Below the pieces are notes generated by a model, which made no database searches, had not been told where the DNA came from, and worked only from the letters and a program-made list of their open reading frames with translations. Position numbers and translations under genes: made by a program. Shown piece by piece: positions 43,091-51,068 of a stretch of 51,068 nucleotides of DNA. The DNA is from Bacteroidota bacterium (GTDB lineage Bacteria > Bacteroidota > Bacteroidia > UBA8524). The stretch's first letter is position 1, and every line of letters starts with the position of its first letter. Location: assembly GCA_016124735.1 (NCBI GenBank), contig WGMZ01000048.1, positions 1 to 51,068 of the forward strand, written 5' to 3'.

Positions 43091-46000
43091 ATGACCCGGT
43101 TTATTTTCTGCCTCGCATTTCTTTGCATCTTTCCGTTTATTCTTCGCGCTCAGACGGAACAGGATATTGAGCGGGTGAATGAGGAAGCATTTGCCGCATA
43201 TGAGGCATATGATTATCGTACCGCAATAGACAAGGAACAGCTCATCCTGAAGTGGATGGGAAAAAAGAAAAAACTGCAAAACGACACCAACGAGGTGGTG
43301 GTTCATATCAATCTGGGTGGTTTTTACCAGAATTACCAACGCTATGATTCGGCACGAATCAATCTGCTGGAGGCAAAAGCGCTTTGCGAAAACTATTTTG
43401 GAAAAAAATCGGAGCTCTATATCAATGTGGCACTTCAGCTGGGCGGATTGTATGAAGCCATTGACTTGTTACCCGAAGCAGAGCAAATCAACGAAGAGGC
43501 CATAGCGCTGATCCGACAGGGTGCAACAGAAGATGATTGGCTGATTGGTGCCATCTATTCCAACCAGGCCATTGTAAAAAAGAAACTTTTCAAACTAAAA
43601 GAAGCCCTGAGCATGCTCGAAAAATCCGGAGAATACACAATCCGTTCGTCGGGAAGAAGAAGTCTGGATTATGCGAATATTCTAAATACCCGCTCCCTGG
43701 TTTACGGTGAAATGGGCGACTTGAAAATGGAAGAATCCCTGCTGCAGGACGCCATGCAACTCTGCAGGGATTTAAATGCCACGGATAAAAGTCTCTATTC
43801 GAATGTGCTGAACAATATGGCCGTATTGATGGTCGACAAGGGTAAATATGAACAGGCCGTACGTTATTATCAGTCGGCTTACCGGATCAAAGCATCCATC
43901 TATTCGGAAAACAGTCTGGAATGCGCCACCGTTTTGGCCAATGAAGGAGTCGCTTTTGGAAATTTCGGTCGTTACGAGGAAGGGATAGGCCTGGTTGTTC
44001 GGGCTCGTAAAATTGTTGAAAGTTTGTTGGGGAAATTTCATCCGGAATGGTTTCAGTATTGCCTTTATCTGGGCACGATATACGAACAGGCAGGAATGTA
44101 TCAGGAAATTGGGTTGTTTTATGCGGATTTGATAAGGGATTCGGAAAGAGAATTGGGTGAAAAATCTCCGGTTTACCTAACTGTTTTAAACAATGCGGTC
44201 AACTATTATCAGGAACGGGAAGAATACGATAAATGCAGCAAATACTACGAGGTACTCCTGAATAATCTGGACCAGTTAACCAAAGACTTCGCCCTCACCA
44301 TAAAAGGAAATTACGCCAATTATTTGGAGCAAATGGGCAAATGGGAAGAGGCGGGTCCCATTTACCGCGAAGTGCTGGCAGGGTGGGAAAATGTTAAAGG
44401 CCTCGAATCGGAAGAATATTTGAAAGCCAAACACAATTATGGAGTCTATTTTCAGGATCTTGGTCAGTTGAGCGAGGCCAAGAAAATTTTTGAGGAAACC
44501 CGATTGAGCCTTCAAAATATTTCGGGCAATAAATCCAGCCTCATCCTGACCCTCAACGAAAATTTGGCTGGGATCTATTCCGATGAAAATGAGTATGGCA
44601 AAGCCTTGCGAGTATACCAGGATTTGCTCGATATTCAACAAGACCAATATGGAGATGAATCGGTCAATGTAGCCGACCTATTCGATAAAATCGGCATGTG
44701 TTATACCAACCTGGATAATCCCGACAAGGGCCTCGAATATATTGAGAAGGCCTATTCCATGAAGGTAAAACTATTTGGGAAAGATGAGCCTGCTCTGAGT
44801 TATGAATTGACCCTGATGGGTACCTCATACACCTATAGAAAAGATTACAAAAAGGGGATGGGTTACTTCGAAGAAGCCCGCCGCCTTATTGCGCAAAACT
44901 TCAATACCTATTTCCGTTTCATGACCGAACAGGAAAAGCTGAAATTCCTTCAGAAGAAAATGTCGGAGTTAAAGCAACTCCAGGCCATTGCTGCAGAGAA
45001 TGTAACGGCCTATCCTGATTTTGCAGGATTGGCCTTTGATGTGGAGTTGATGATGAAAGGCATGGTGCTCGAATCGGGTAACAGGCTGCGGCAGGGAATT
45101 CTCCAAAGCAAGGATCCGGTGTTGATGGAAAAACTGGATCGCCTTGGAGAATTACGTTCTCAGGTTGCAGCAGAAATGCTCAAAGAGGTCCATTCGAGAA
45201 ATCCGAATACGTCAAAATTAAATGAGGAAGCAGATGCTTTGGAGAAAGAACTCATTAGCAGTTTGGGAGAACAGAATCAATTAGACATGCAAATGGATTC
45301 CTGGAAATCTATCCTCAGGAAACTGCAAAAAGATGAAGCCGTTGTTGAATTTATTTCCTATCAAACTTTCTTTGAAGAGACTCCCTCTCTTGCCGCAATC
45401 GTTTTGAATGGTAACAGCACGTCTCCTTCCTTGGTGCCTTTATTCAGTGAGGCTCGGTTGCAGGCTTATCTGAAACAAAGAAAATCCGGAGGAGACCAGG
45501 ATATTGTTCAGGCAATTTACGGTGAGAGCCGTGGACTCATAGTGGAAGATGAAGTAAATATTCCTTCTTCAGATGATTCGTTGTATTTACTGGTTTGGAA
45601 ACCATTGGAGAAATACCTGAATACGGCCAAAAGGGTCTATTATTCACCGTCGGGAAGTTTGCATAAAATCAGTTTTGCCGCCATTCGCAACGAAGAGGGC
45701 AGGTATTTGTCTGACTTATTCATCTTATGCACCCGAAGCTCTTCCCGTAAATTGTTGGATAAAACGCCAACCTTTAAGATGGAGGATGTATGCCTGGTTG
45801 GCGGTGTGGATTACGACGGCGACAAAGGAGAGCAGGAACAGGTAGAGCCTGAATTTGTGATGCGGGGCGGCAGCAATGCAAGTCCCTGGAAATTTCTACG
45901 GGGAACACAAAAAGAGGTGGAACAAATTGCATCCGTTTTGCAAAATGCGCAGACACATACGGAGATTGAATCGGGAATGCTGGCTACAGAAAAGGAGGTG

Positions 46001-46522
46001 AAGCAGAAGATGAGCTCCGGACCATCAGTTATACATCTGTCCACCCATGGGTACTTCTTTCCAACTCCGGCACCTTCTGAAAAAGAAAGACTGAGTCCTT
46101 TTCAATCGGCGGATAACCCTCTGCTTCGATCCGGATTGATATTGGCAGGGGCTAACCAGGCCTGGATGGGAGGACCGGTTCGCGGAGAAGACGACGGTAT
46201 TCTGACCGCTTACGAAGTCGCCAACATGAATTTAAGTGCTACCCGTTTGGCGGTTCTTTCTGCCTGCCAGACTGGATTGGGTGATGTAGAAGGCAGCGAA
46301 GGCGTATTTGGTTTGCAGCGCGCATTCAAACAAGCCGGTGTGGAATACATCGTGATGTCGCTCTGGCAGGTTCCGGACAAAGAGACCGTTGAGTTTATGA
46401 CACTTTTCTACCAGAACATGGCCAAAGGAAATGAGATCGAGGGTGCCTTTCAGGAGGCCCAGGATGTGATGAGGAAAAACTATGCGCCCTATTATTGGGC
46501 CGCCTTTGTATTAATGCGTTAG
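43091..46522 (+). CDS. Exported TPR-CHAT domain protein
   Basis: This 1143-residue protein has a signal peptide (about 1-20, ending LRAQ), a long array of tetratricopeptide repeats (about 25-610), a helical linker (about 620-760; MKGMVLESGNRLR and coiled stretches) and a C-terminal CHAT domain (about 840-1143). CHAT is a caspase/separase-type protease fold. Here the dyad looks intact: histidine in VIHLSTHGYF and cysteine in VLSACQTGLGDVEGSEG, followed by the usual GLQRAFKQAGVEYIVMSLWQVPD. Cytoplasmic TPR-CHAT proteins are known in caspase-like defence systems, but the signal peptide puts this one in the periplasm or outside. No effector gene is adjacent. The 3' end overlaps the convergent PD40 lipoprotein gene by 4 bp. 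Confidence 0.88.
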   Translation: MTRFIFCLAFLCIFPFILRAQTEQDIERVNEEAFAAYEAYDYRTAIDKEQLILKWMGKKKKLQNDTNEVVVHINLGGFYQNYQRYDSARINLLEAKALCENYFGKKSELYINVALQLGGLYEAIDLLPEAEQINEEAIALIRQGATEDDWLIGAIYSNQAIVKKKLFKLKEALSMLEKSGEYTIRSSGRRSLDYANILNTRSLVYGEMGDLKMEESLLQDAMQLCRDLNATDKSLYSNVLNNMAVLMVDKGKYEQAVRYYQSAYRIKASIYSENSLECATVLANEGVAFGNFGRYEEGIGLVVRARKIVESLLGKFHPEWFQYCLYLGTIYEQAGMYQEIGLFYADLIRDSERELGEKSPVYLTVLNNAVNYYQEREEYDKCSKYYEVLLNNLDQLTKDFALTIKGNYANYLEQMGKWEEAGPIYREVLAGWENVKGLESEEYLKAKHNYGVYFQDLGQLSEAKKIFEETRLSLQNISGNKSSLILTLNENLAGIYSDENEYGKALRVYQDLLDIQQDQYGDESVNVADLFDKIGMCYTNLDNPDKGLEYIEKAYSMKVKLFGKDEPALSYELTLMGTSYTYRKDYKKGMGYFEEARRLIAQNFNTYFRFMTEQEKLKFLQKKMSELKQLQAIAAENVTAYPDFAGLAFDVELMMKGMVLESGNRLRQGILQSKDPVLMEKLDRLGELRSQVAAEMLKEVHSRNPNTSKLNEEADALEKELISSLGEQNQLDMQMDSWKSILRKLQKDEAVVEFISYQTFFEETPSLAAIVLNGNSTSPSLVPLFSEARLQAYLKQRKSGGDQDIVQAIYGESRGLIVEDEVNIPSSDDSLYLLVWKPLEKYLNTAKRVYYSPSGSLHKISFAAIRNEEGRYLSDLFILCTRSSSRKLLDKTPTFKMEDVCLVGGVDYDGDKGEQEQVEPEFVMRGGSNASPWKFLRGTQKEVEQIASVLQNAQTHTEIESGMLATEKEVKQKMSSGPSVIHLSTHGYFFPTPAPSEKERLSPFQSADNPLLRSGLILAGANQAWMGGPVRGEDDGILTAYEVANMNLSATRLAVLSACQTGLGDVEGSEGVFGLQRAFKQAGVEYIVMSLWQVPDKETVEFMTLFYQNMAKGNEIEGAFQEAQDVMRKNYAPYYWAAFVLMR

Positions 46523-47625
46523 TCTTTCCACTCTGCAATGAAGAGATTGGTGTCGTGGTTACCACCATTGTTCCTATTGGAAGAGAATACCAGGTATTTT
46601 CCATCCGGCGAAAACATCGGGAAAGCATCGAAACCATCGTCCTGGGTGATTTTTTCCAATCCGCTTCCATCCAGGTTTACGAGGTACAGATGAAAAGGAA
46701 ATCCTCTTTCACTTTCATGGTTGGAGCTGAAAATGATGCGTTTTCCATCCGGAGTGAAATAAGGCGCCCAGTTGGCTTGTCCAAGATGCGTTACCTGCTG
46801 CATTTCCGATCCATCTACATTGCAGATATATACTTCCATCTCTGTTGGAGCTACCAGTCCTTTTGACAATAGTTCTTTATAATGGGCTTGTTCTTCAGGA
46901 GTTTTCGGGCGGGAAGAGCGGAAAACCAGTTTGCTTCCATCGGTAGAAAAGAAAGCGCCTCCATCGTATCCCAATTCATTGGTGATTTGCTTGACATTGC
47001 TGCCATCAATATCCATGGTATACAATTCTAAATCGCCGCTGCGGGTGGAAGTGAAGACAATTTTATCGCCCTGTGGGGAAAGTGTCGCTTCTGCATCATA
47101 TCCAGGTTCATTAGTCAATTGTTGGATGATGTTTCCGTTCAGGTCAGAAACAAAAATATCGTAGGTATCATAGATGTTCCAGAGATAAGGATCTCCATGT
47201 TTTCTTTCGGCAACCGGCGGACAATCATCTCCTCCCAAATGAGTGGAAGCGAATAAAATACTGGTATCGCCCGGCATGAAATAAGAACAGGTGGTGCGTC
47301 CTTTTCCGATGCTTATCATTTGAGGCTTGTGATCTTTCAGATCGGCTCCTTCAATCGTAAAAGTAAAGATCTGATCGCAGTTCAATCCCCATGCTTTGTT
47401 ATTGCTTTGAAAAGTTAACATGGAACCATCGAAGCTGAAATATGCTTCGGCATTGTCGCCACCAAAAGTGAGTTGGCGAAGCGAAGCGAAATGTTTTTCG
47501 CCTGGAAAAATCAGGGAGTCTTTTACTTCTTCTGTCGAATTTTCTTCTTTAACAGTAGTAGGATTCCCGCAAGAGGCTATAACCAGGGCAGGAAGCAGAA
47601 GGCTGAACAATGAGCTAATCTTCAT
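46519..47625 (-). CDS. PD40 beta-propeller lipoprotein (TolB-like)
   Basis: This 368-residue lipoprotein has a signal peptide ending LVIASCG, with cysteine 19 as the lipid anchor. The mature part is built of PD40/TolB-type blades with the recurring pattern D-G-x-K-[IL]-x-F-x-S-[SN]-R (for example SPQGDKIVFTSTR, STDGSKLVFRSSR, TPDGKRIIFSSNHE and SPDGKYLVFSSNR). It is a WD40-like propeller, probably in the outer or inner membrane facing the periplasm. No catalytic domain is attached. It could be a binding or scaffold protein; a role beside the TPR-CHAT protein (convergent, 4-bp overlap) is not implied by the layout. Confidence 0.88.
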   Translation of the reverse strand: MKISSLFSLLLPALVIASCGNPTTVKEENSTEEVKDSLIFPGEKHFASLRQLTFGGDNAEAYFSFDGSMLTFQSNNKAWGLNCDQIFTFTIEGADLKDHKPQMISIGKGRTTCSYFMPGDTSILFASTHLGGDDCPPVAERKHGDPYLWNIYDTYDIFVSDLNGNIIQQLTNEPGYDAEATLSPQGDKIVFTSTRSGDLELYTMDIDGSNVKQITNELGYDGGAFFSTDGSKLVFRSSRPKTPEEQAHYKELLSKGLVAPTEMEVYICNVDGSEMQQVTHLGQANWAPYFTPDGKRIIFSSNHESERGFPFHLYLVNLDGSGLEKITQDDGFDAFPMFSPDGKYLVFSSNRNNGGNHDTNLFIAEWKD

Positions 47626-47696
47626 TTTAATTGGATTGATGGCGCAAATATGCTGGCGCTCAATGGAAAATAAAAGCGGATGAAGATATCATCCAT

Positions 47697-48398
47697 CTAT
47701 TTCTTGTCGCCTTTTGGACGAAGTGGTCTGACTTCGTAATTCACCACATGGTAATTGTCGGGGGTTTCGAGTACCTGGATCATTGCTGTTGCAACATCTT
47801 CCGGCATTAGCATGAAGTCGTGAGCTTTGATGCCCGGACTGTTTCTGAAGAAGTCGGTTTTTACCGAACCGGGATAGAGGGTCGTCACTTTAATCTGATC
47901 ATATCGCACTTCTTTGTACAGGCTTTCCATCATCCCTTTCACGGCAAACTTTGTTGCGCAATAAGCACCCACTTCCGGGTAGGCCTCCAATCCGGCAATG
48001 GAAGAAATCGTGATGATATGGCCGTATTGATACTTTTTCATGACCGGAACAGCCAATCGGGTTGCATAGAAGACACCGTTCACATTCACCTGCATCATCT
48101 CGTCAAATTCATGCAATGGAATCTCTTCCAGCTTCCCAAAATAACCTAAACCAGCATTGTTAATAAGTACATGCAACTCGTTGTTCCACTTCGCTAAAAT
48201 CTGATTAAAAGCTTTTTCAACCGAAGCAAACTGGCGCACATCCGTTTGGATGAAATGCAATCTTTCGTGCTGGTAATCGGGGGCGGTTTGACCCAGTCCG
48301 GCGACATGAGCCCCTTTTTCCAGCAATGCCAATGTGAGGGCCTTGCCGATTCCTTTACTTATACCGGTAACGATGACTTTCTTGTTTTGCAAATCCAT
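47697..48398 (-). CDS. SDR family oxidoreductase
   Basis: This 233-residue classical short-chain dehydrogenase has the cofactor loop TGISKGIGKAL, NNAGLGYFG, the catalytic serine in TISSIAGLE, the YxxxK pair in YCATK and a late YPGSVKTDFF. It resembles the SDR at 28324-29073 in motifs and length and may be an old paralogue. The substrate is unknown. The SDR lies 24 bp downstream of prmC on the same strand, so the two may share a transcript. Confidence 0.88.
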   Translation of the reverse strand: MDLQNKKVIVTGISKGIGKALTLALLEKGAHVAGLGQTAPDYQHERLHFIQTDVRQFASVEKAFNQILAKWNNELHVLINNAGLGYFGKLEEIPLHEFDEMMQVNVNGVFYATRLAVPVMKKYQYGHIITISSIAGLEAYPEVGAYCATKFAVKGMMESLYKEVRYDQIKVTTLYPGSVKTDFFRNSPGIKAHDFMLMPEDVATAMIQVLETPDNYHVVNYEVRPLRPKGDKK

Positions 48399-48422
48399 AG
48401 CTGCAAAACAACTAAAATTTGA

Positions 48423-49295
48423 TTAGGTTCTGTTTGCCTTTCGGGCACGTATCATTCGGTCTTTCCCGAAAAGGTCTTTTCGGAGTTCTGATTCAAAGCC
48501 GTATTCATATAGCATATCTTTTGTTGCCTGACCAAGTGCGGCATTGATTTCAAAATAAAGCTGGCCTTCAGGAGTCAGGTGTTTTTGAGCTTTCTCTGCA
48601 AGGGTGCTGTAAAAAAAGAGAGGTTCATTATTGCTTACAAAGAGCGCAGATGAGGGTTCAAAAGCAAACACATGCTCTTCCATTTCTTTTTTTTCAGATT
48701 CCATTACATAGGGTGGGTTGCTTACAATGATTTCCCATGCATTTTGTTCATCCCACCAGCGAGCATCCGTCATATCTGCCTGAATCATCCGGTGAGCAGC
48801 CTCGGGTCCCAATATATTCTGTGCATTCATTCGAGCGGTTTGAATGGCGGCTCTGCTTAGGTCGATGGCATAGACTTGCGCATCAGGCAAAGCTTTCTGA
48901 ATACTGATGGCAATACAGCCCGTTCCCGTTCCGACATCCAGGATTCGGTAATTCTTATTGCGGTCGATAGATTCTATAAGCCACTGCACCAATTCTTCGG
49001 TTTCTGGTCGCGGAATCAGGGTTCCCGAATTGACCAGATAACGTTCGTTGAGAAACCAGGCATGTCCGAGAATGTATTGAATGGGTTCGCCGGCAAGCAG
49101 ACGCCCCAAAATATCATTTAACAGATGGCAGGTTCTTTCATCTATTTCTTTGTCGCCTGCCAATCGCCATTCGTGTCTCTTCAGATGCAGCACCTCTTCT
49201 ACAACCATTTGGGTAATGCTTTCTGCTTCATCGGATTCGTATCGGTTGCTTAAAAGAGATTGAAAGCGCTGGATTTCATTGAAACACGTAGGCAT
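48423..49295 (-). CDS. prmC: Release factor glutamine N5-methyltransferase
   Basis: This 290-residue enzyme methylates the glutamine of the GGQ motif in RF1 and RF2, using S-adenosylmethionine. It has an N-terminal helical domain (about 1-90), then a Rossmann methyltransferase domain with RILDVGTGTGCIAISI (SAM loop) and the substrate-binding NPPY motif in IIVSNPPYVMESEKKEM. The start at 49295 gives MPTCFNEIQ, and a fair -7 box TATATTCG lies upstream (49307-49300). It is divergent from ribD. One of its two substrates, RF2, is encoded by prfB in this window. Confidence 0.95.
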   Translation of the reverse strand: MPTCFNEIQRFQSLLSNRYESDEAESITQMVVEEVLHLKRHEWRLAGDKEIDERTCHLLNDILGRLLAGEPIQYILGHAWFLNERYLVNSGTLIPRPETEELVQWLIESIDRNKNYRILDVGTGTGCIAISIQKALPDAQVYAIDLSRAAIQTARMNAQNILGPEAAHRMIQADMTDARWWDEQNAWEIIVSNPPYVMESEKKEMEEHVFAFEPSSALFVSNNEPLFFYSTLAEKAQKHLTPEGQLYFEINAALGQATKDMLYEYGFESELRKDLFGKDRMIRARKANRT

Positions 49296-49445
49296 ACGGC
49301 GAATATACTAATTGAAAGCCCGTGAAATTAAAGGATTCGGGTAATTCTTTTTGATTGATGTCTTGTCATTGAAGGAGAATTTAATCTCAGAAGTTGGAAC
49401 TGTCAATCTCTCTATGAAGCCACCTGAATTCGCTAATATTGTTGC

Positions 49446-50471
49446 GTGGAATCCCATGAAATCTACATGCAACGATGTTTTGACCTGGCTCAACTCGGGT
49501 TGGGTTACACGGCATCCAATCCATTGGTAGGGGCGGTGATTGTGCATGAGGGGAAAATAATTGGCGAGGGCTACCATCAAAAATTCGGTGGTCCACATGC
49601 TGAGGTGAATGCCATTGAATCGGTTCAGGACAAAGGTGTTCTGAGTGAATCGACTATGTATGTGAGTCTGGAACCCTGCGCCCATCACGGCAAAACACCG
49701 CCCTGCTGTGATTTGATCATCCGTCATCAATTAAAAAAAGTAATTATCGCGATGCAGGACCCTTTCCCGAAAGTTGACGGGGAAGGAATTAAAAGGATGA
49801 GAGAAGCCGGCATTGAAGTAGAGGTGGGAATATTGGAGAAGGAGGCGCGCTTACTCAACAAACGATTTTTGATCTTCCATGAGAAAAAGCGACCATTTAT
49901 TGTTCTTAAATGGATGCAAAGTGAAGATGGATTGATTGGAAGGAGAGGAGAGAAAGTGACCATCAGCAATGCCTTCAGTACGCGCATGGTGCACCGCTGG
50001 CGTGCTGAGGAAATGGCCATTCTTATTGGTCCGGAAACGGCGCTCAACGACAATCCTTCATTGAGCAATCGATCTGGTGCAGGGAATCAGCCCCTGCGCA
50101 TACTTCTCGATCGTTCTCTGCGATTGCCCGAAACTCTGCAGCTGTTTGAAGACGATTCGCCGACGTGGGTATTAAATGCACACAAAGAATCTTTGGGAGG
50201 AAAATGCCGTTACCTGAAAATTGAGGGCGATGATTTCCTAATGGCAGCCATGCATCGATTGTATAAGGAGGGCATCGCCTCGGTTTTGGTAGAGGGTGGG
50301 GCCATTATTCATAGCGAGTTCATGAAGGCCTCACTTTGGGATGAGATACGTGTGGGTGTTTCTCCGAAGCCCCTTGGCGCAGGAGTTGAAGCTCCGCGTT
50401 GGCCGGGAGTCTGCATGGAATCCCTGGACCTTGAAGGGGATCAATGGTATTTTTTTCAGAATCGACAATGA
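49446..50471 (+). CDS. ribD: Bifunctional riboflavin deaminase/reductase RibD
   Basis: This 341-residue cytoplasmic enzyme carries out the second and third steps of riboflavin synthesis after GTP opening. The N-terminal deaminase has the zinc-site motifs HAEVNAIE and PCAHHGKTPPCC (about 50-85). The C-terminal NADPH-dependent reductase has RPFIVLKWMQSEDGLIGR and VLVEGGAIIHSEFM. The start is GTG at 49446, giving MESHEIYMQRC, which matches the family's N-terminus; the first in-frame ATG (49467) would clip the first helix. The stop overlaps the alkB start (ATGA at 50468-50471). No FMN riboswitch precedes it. Confidence 0.95.
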   Translation: MESHEIYMQRCFDLAQLGLGYTASNPLVGAVIVHEGKIIGEGYHQKFGGPHAEVNAIESVQDKGVLSESTMYVSLEPCAHHGKTPPCCDLIIRHQLKKVIIAMQDPFPKVDGEGIKRMREAGIEVEVGILEKEARLLNKRFLIFHEKKRPFIVLKWMQSEDGLIGRRGEKVTISNAFSTRMVHRWRAEEMAILIGPETALNDNPSLSNRSGAGNQPLRILLDRSLRLPETLQLFEDDSPTWVLNAHKESLGGKCRYLKIEGDDFLMAAMHRLYKEGIASVLVEGGAIIHSEFMKASLWDEIRVGVSPKPLGAGVEAPRWPGVCMESLDLEGDQWYFFQNRQ

Positions 50472-50944
50472 ATCTTTTTGATGAAAACCGATCTCAAACT
50501 TTAATACACCAGCAGGGCGAAGTCATTTATTATAGCCCTGTGCTCTCACCTGAGAGTGCGGCAGAGTATTTTAATTCTTTGCGGCATGCTGTCCCCTGGA
50601 AACGGGATACTGTGAAAATATTTGGAAGGTTAAGACAGACCAAACGAGAGGTGGCATGGTACGGAGATGAACCATATTCTTATACTTACTCCAATATACA
50701 AAAGCTGGCATTGCCCTGGATTCGGCCATTAACAGAATTAAAATCGCTTTGTGAAAAAGTGAGCGGTGAAACTTACAATTCCTGTTTATTGAACCTGTAT
50801 CATGATGGCACAGAAGCGATGGGCTGGCACAGTGACGATGAGCCGGAGTTAATGAAGGATGCCTGCATTGCCTCCTTGAGTCTGGGTGCAAGCCGGCGCT
50901 TTGTTTTCAAGCATAAATCGTCCGGAATAATTAGGGTCTGCTGA
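50468..50944 (+). pseudogene. alkB: Truncated AlkB-type DNA dioxygenase
   Basis: The 158-residue product matches the N-terminal three quarters of AlkB-like 2-oxoglutarate/Fe(II) dioxygenases, which repair alkylated bases. Present: TYNSCLLNLYHDGTEAMGW, the first iron ligands in WHSDDEPEL (H-x-D), and SLSLGASRRFVFKHK. Missing: the second iron histidine and the two arginines that bind 2-oxoglutarate, which lie in the lost 40-50 residues. Homology stops at about residue 152 and the frame ends at TGA 50942-50944. The other two frames beyond this point do not carry the lost tail, so this is not a simple frameshift. The gene is coupled to ribD (4-bp overlap). It is probably inactive. Confidence 0.85.
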
Positions 50945-51068
50945 TTTTCTACTTTCATTGTATAAAATATTGATAATCAACTATATTATGTGGATAATAT
51001 ATCTTTAGTTATACTCATAAATGCACGGTTTTAGTAGGTTTGGTGTTAAATTCCATGCACTTGTTCAA
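50930..51068. other. AT-rich sequence after the alkB break; possible mobile element end
   Basis: From about 50930 the sequence no longer matches AlkB and becomes much more AT-rich than the rest of the window. The string AGGGTCTGCTGATTTTCTAC at the junction could be an insertion-sequence end, but I cannot confirm a family. An inverted repeat with 8-bp arms TATATTAT and ATAATATA around GTGG lies at 50982-51001. An ATG at 51021 opens a frame that stays open to the window edge (16 codons, MHGFSRFGVKFHALVQ), possibly a new gene such as a transposase. The right part of this element is outside the window. Confidence 0.4.

Noticed and set aside
43091-47625. TPR-CHAT protein and PD40 lipoprotein as a two-gene defence island
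   Set aside because: The genes are convergent, both products have signal peptides, and no nuclease, toxin or known defence effector is nearby.
28324-48398. Two SDR genes as a recent duplication
   Set aside because: They share family motifs but differ widely elsewhere and have different neighbours; at most they are old paralogues.
50989-50997. Perfect DnaA box (TTATCCACA on the minus strand) in AT-rich DNA
   Set aside because: It is a single box. About 0.4 are expected by chance in a window this size, and another perfect copy sits inside a coding region at 28335-28343. No dnaA gene or box cluster is present.

Overview
This window is from the chromosome of a Bacteroidota (Bacteroidetes) bacterium. 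The evidence is a type IX secretion (T9SS) cassette with a type B (gliding-motility type) C-terminal sorting domain, PorP/SprF and PorE-like partners, the ftsX-DUF3098-uppP-truB-ribF gene order, TAnnTTTG-type -7 promoter boxes, and weak or absent Shine-Dalgarno sequences. The genus cannot be fixed from sequence alone. About 40 protein genes fill nearly all of the 51 kb. I saw no rRNA, tRNA, CRISPR array or intact insertion sequence.

Layout. 1-441: a 70-bp tandem repeat cut by the window edge, plus hairpins. 442-7822: leuS (-), then ftsX, a DUF3098 protein, uppP, truB, ribF and a secreted LysM/M23 peptidase (+), packed end to end. 7823-8422: a non-coding block with a tandem array of stem-loop repeats. 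8423-10809: an ArnT/PMT-type glycosyltransferase and a PAP2 phosphatase (-). 10916-16017: START-like protein, TPR protein, LptF/LptG permease and two glycosyltransferases (+), probably for lipopolysaccharide or another surface glycan. 16212-18749: ClC channel, AhpD-like protein and Crp/Fnr-type regulator (-). 18915-25924: ribBA and panE (+); alr, M20 amidohydrolase and a TonB-like protein (-); prfB (+), which carries an intact programmed frameshift. 26184-33316: an erythromycin-esterase-like/beta-barrel fusion, an SDR, rnz, ftsK and lolA. 33496-39812: the T9SS cassette (1095-residue adhesin-like protein, PorP/SprF, PorE-like OmpA protein). 39799-42984: a small exported protein, then pepP-sigma-anti-sigma read on the minus strand. 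43091-50471: secreted TPR-CHAT protein, PD40 lipoprotein, SDR, prmC and ribD. 50468-50944: alkB without its C-terminal quarter, followed by AT-rich DNA to the window edge.

How the genes fit together. Three of the enzymes needed for riboflavin and flavin cofactors are present but scattered (ribBA, ribD, ribF). Translation is represented by leuS, truB, prfB and prmC; PrmC methylates the RF2 made by prfB. Envelope building is the dominant theme: FtsX, UppP, Alr, the M23 peptidase, LolA, LptF/G, the glycosyltransferases, ArnT/PAP2 and the T9SS proteins. Gene ends are very tight: many ATGA or GTGA overlaps occur within operons, and three convergent pairs overlap at their 3' ends.

Most gene content is ordinary for the phylum. 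The items most worth a second look are: the adhesin with six modules sharing a Cys-x7-Cys-Asp signature; the esterase-like/beta-barrel fusion; the exported TPR-CHAT protease-like protein; the sigma/anti-sigma pair with two successive TTG starts lying in frame behind pepP; the truncated alkB at a probable insertion junction; and several unexplained stem-loop or repeat elements between genes.
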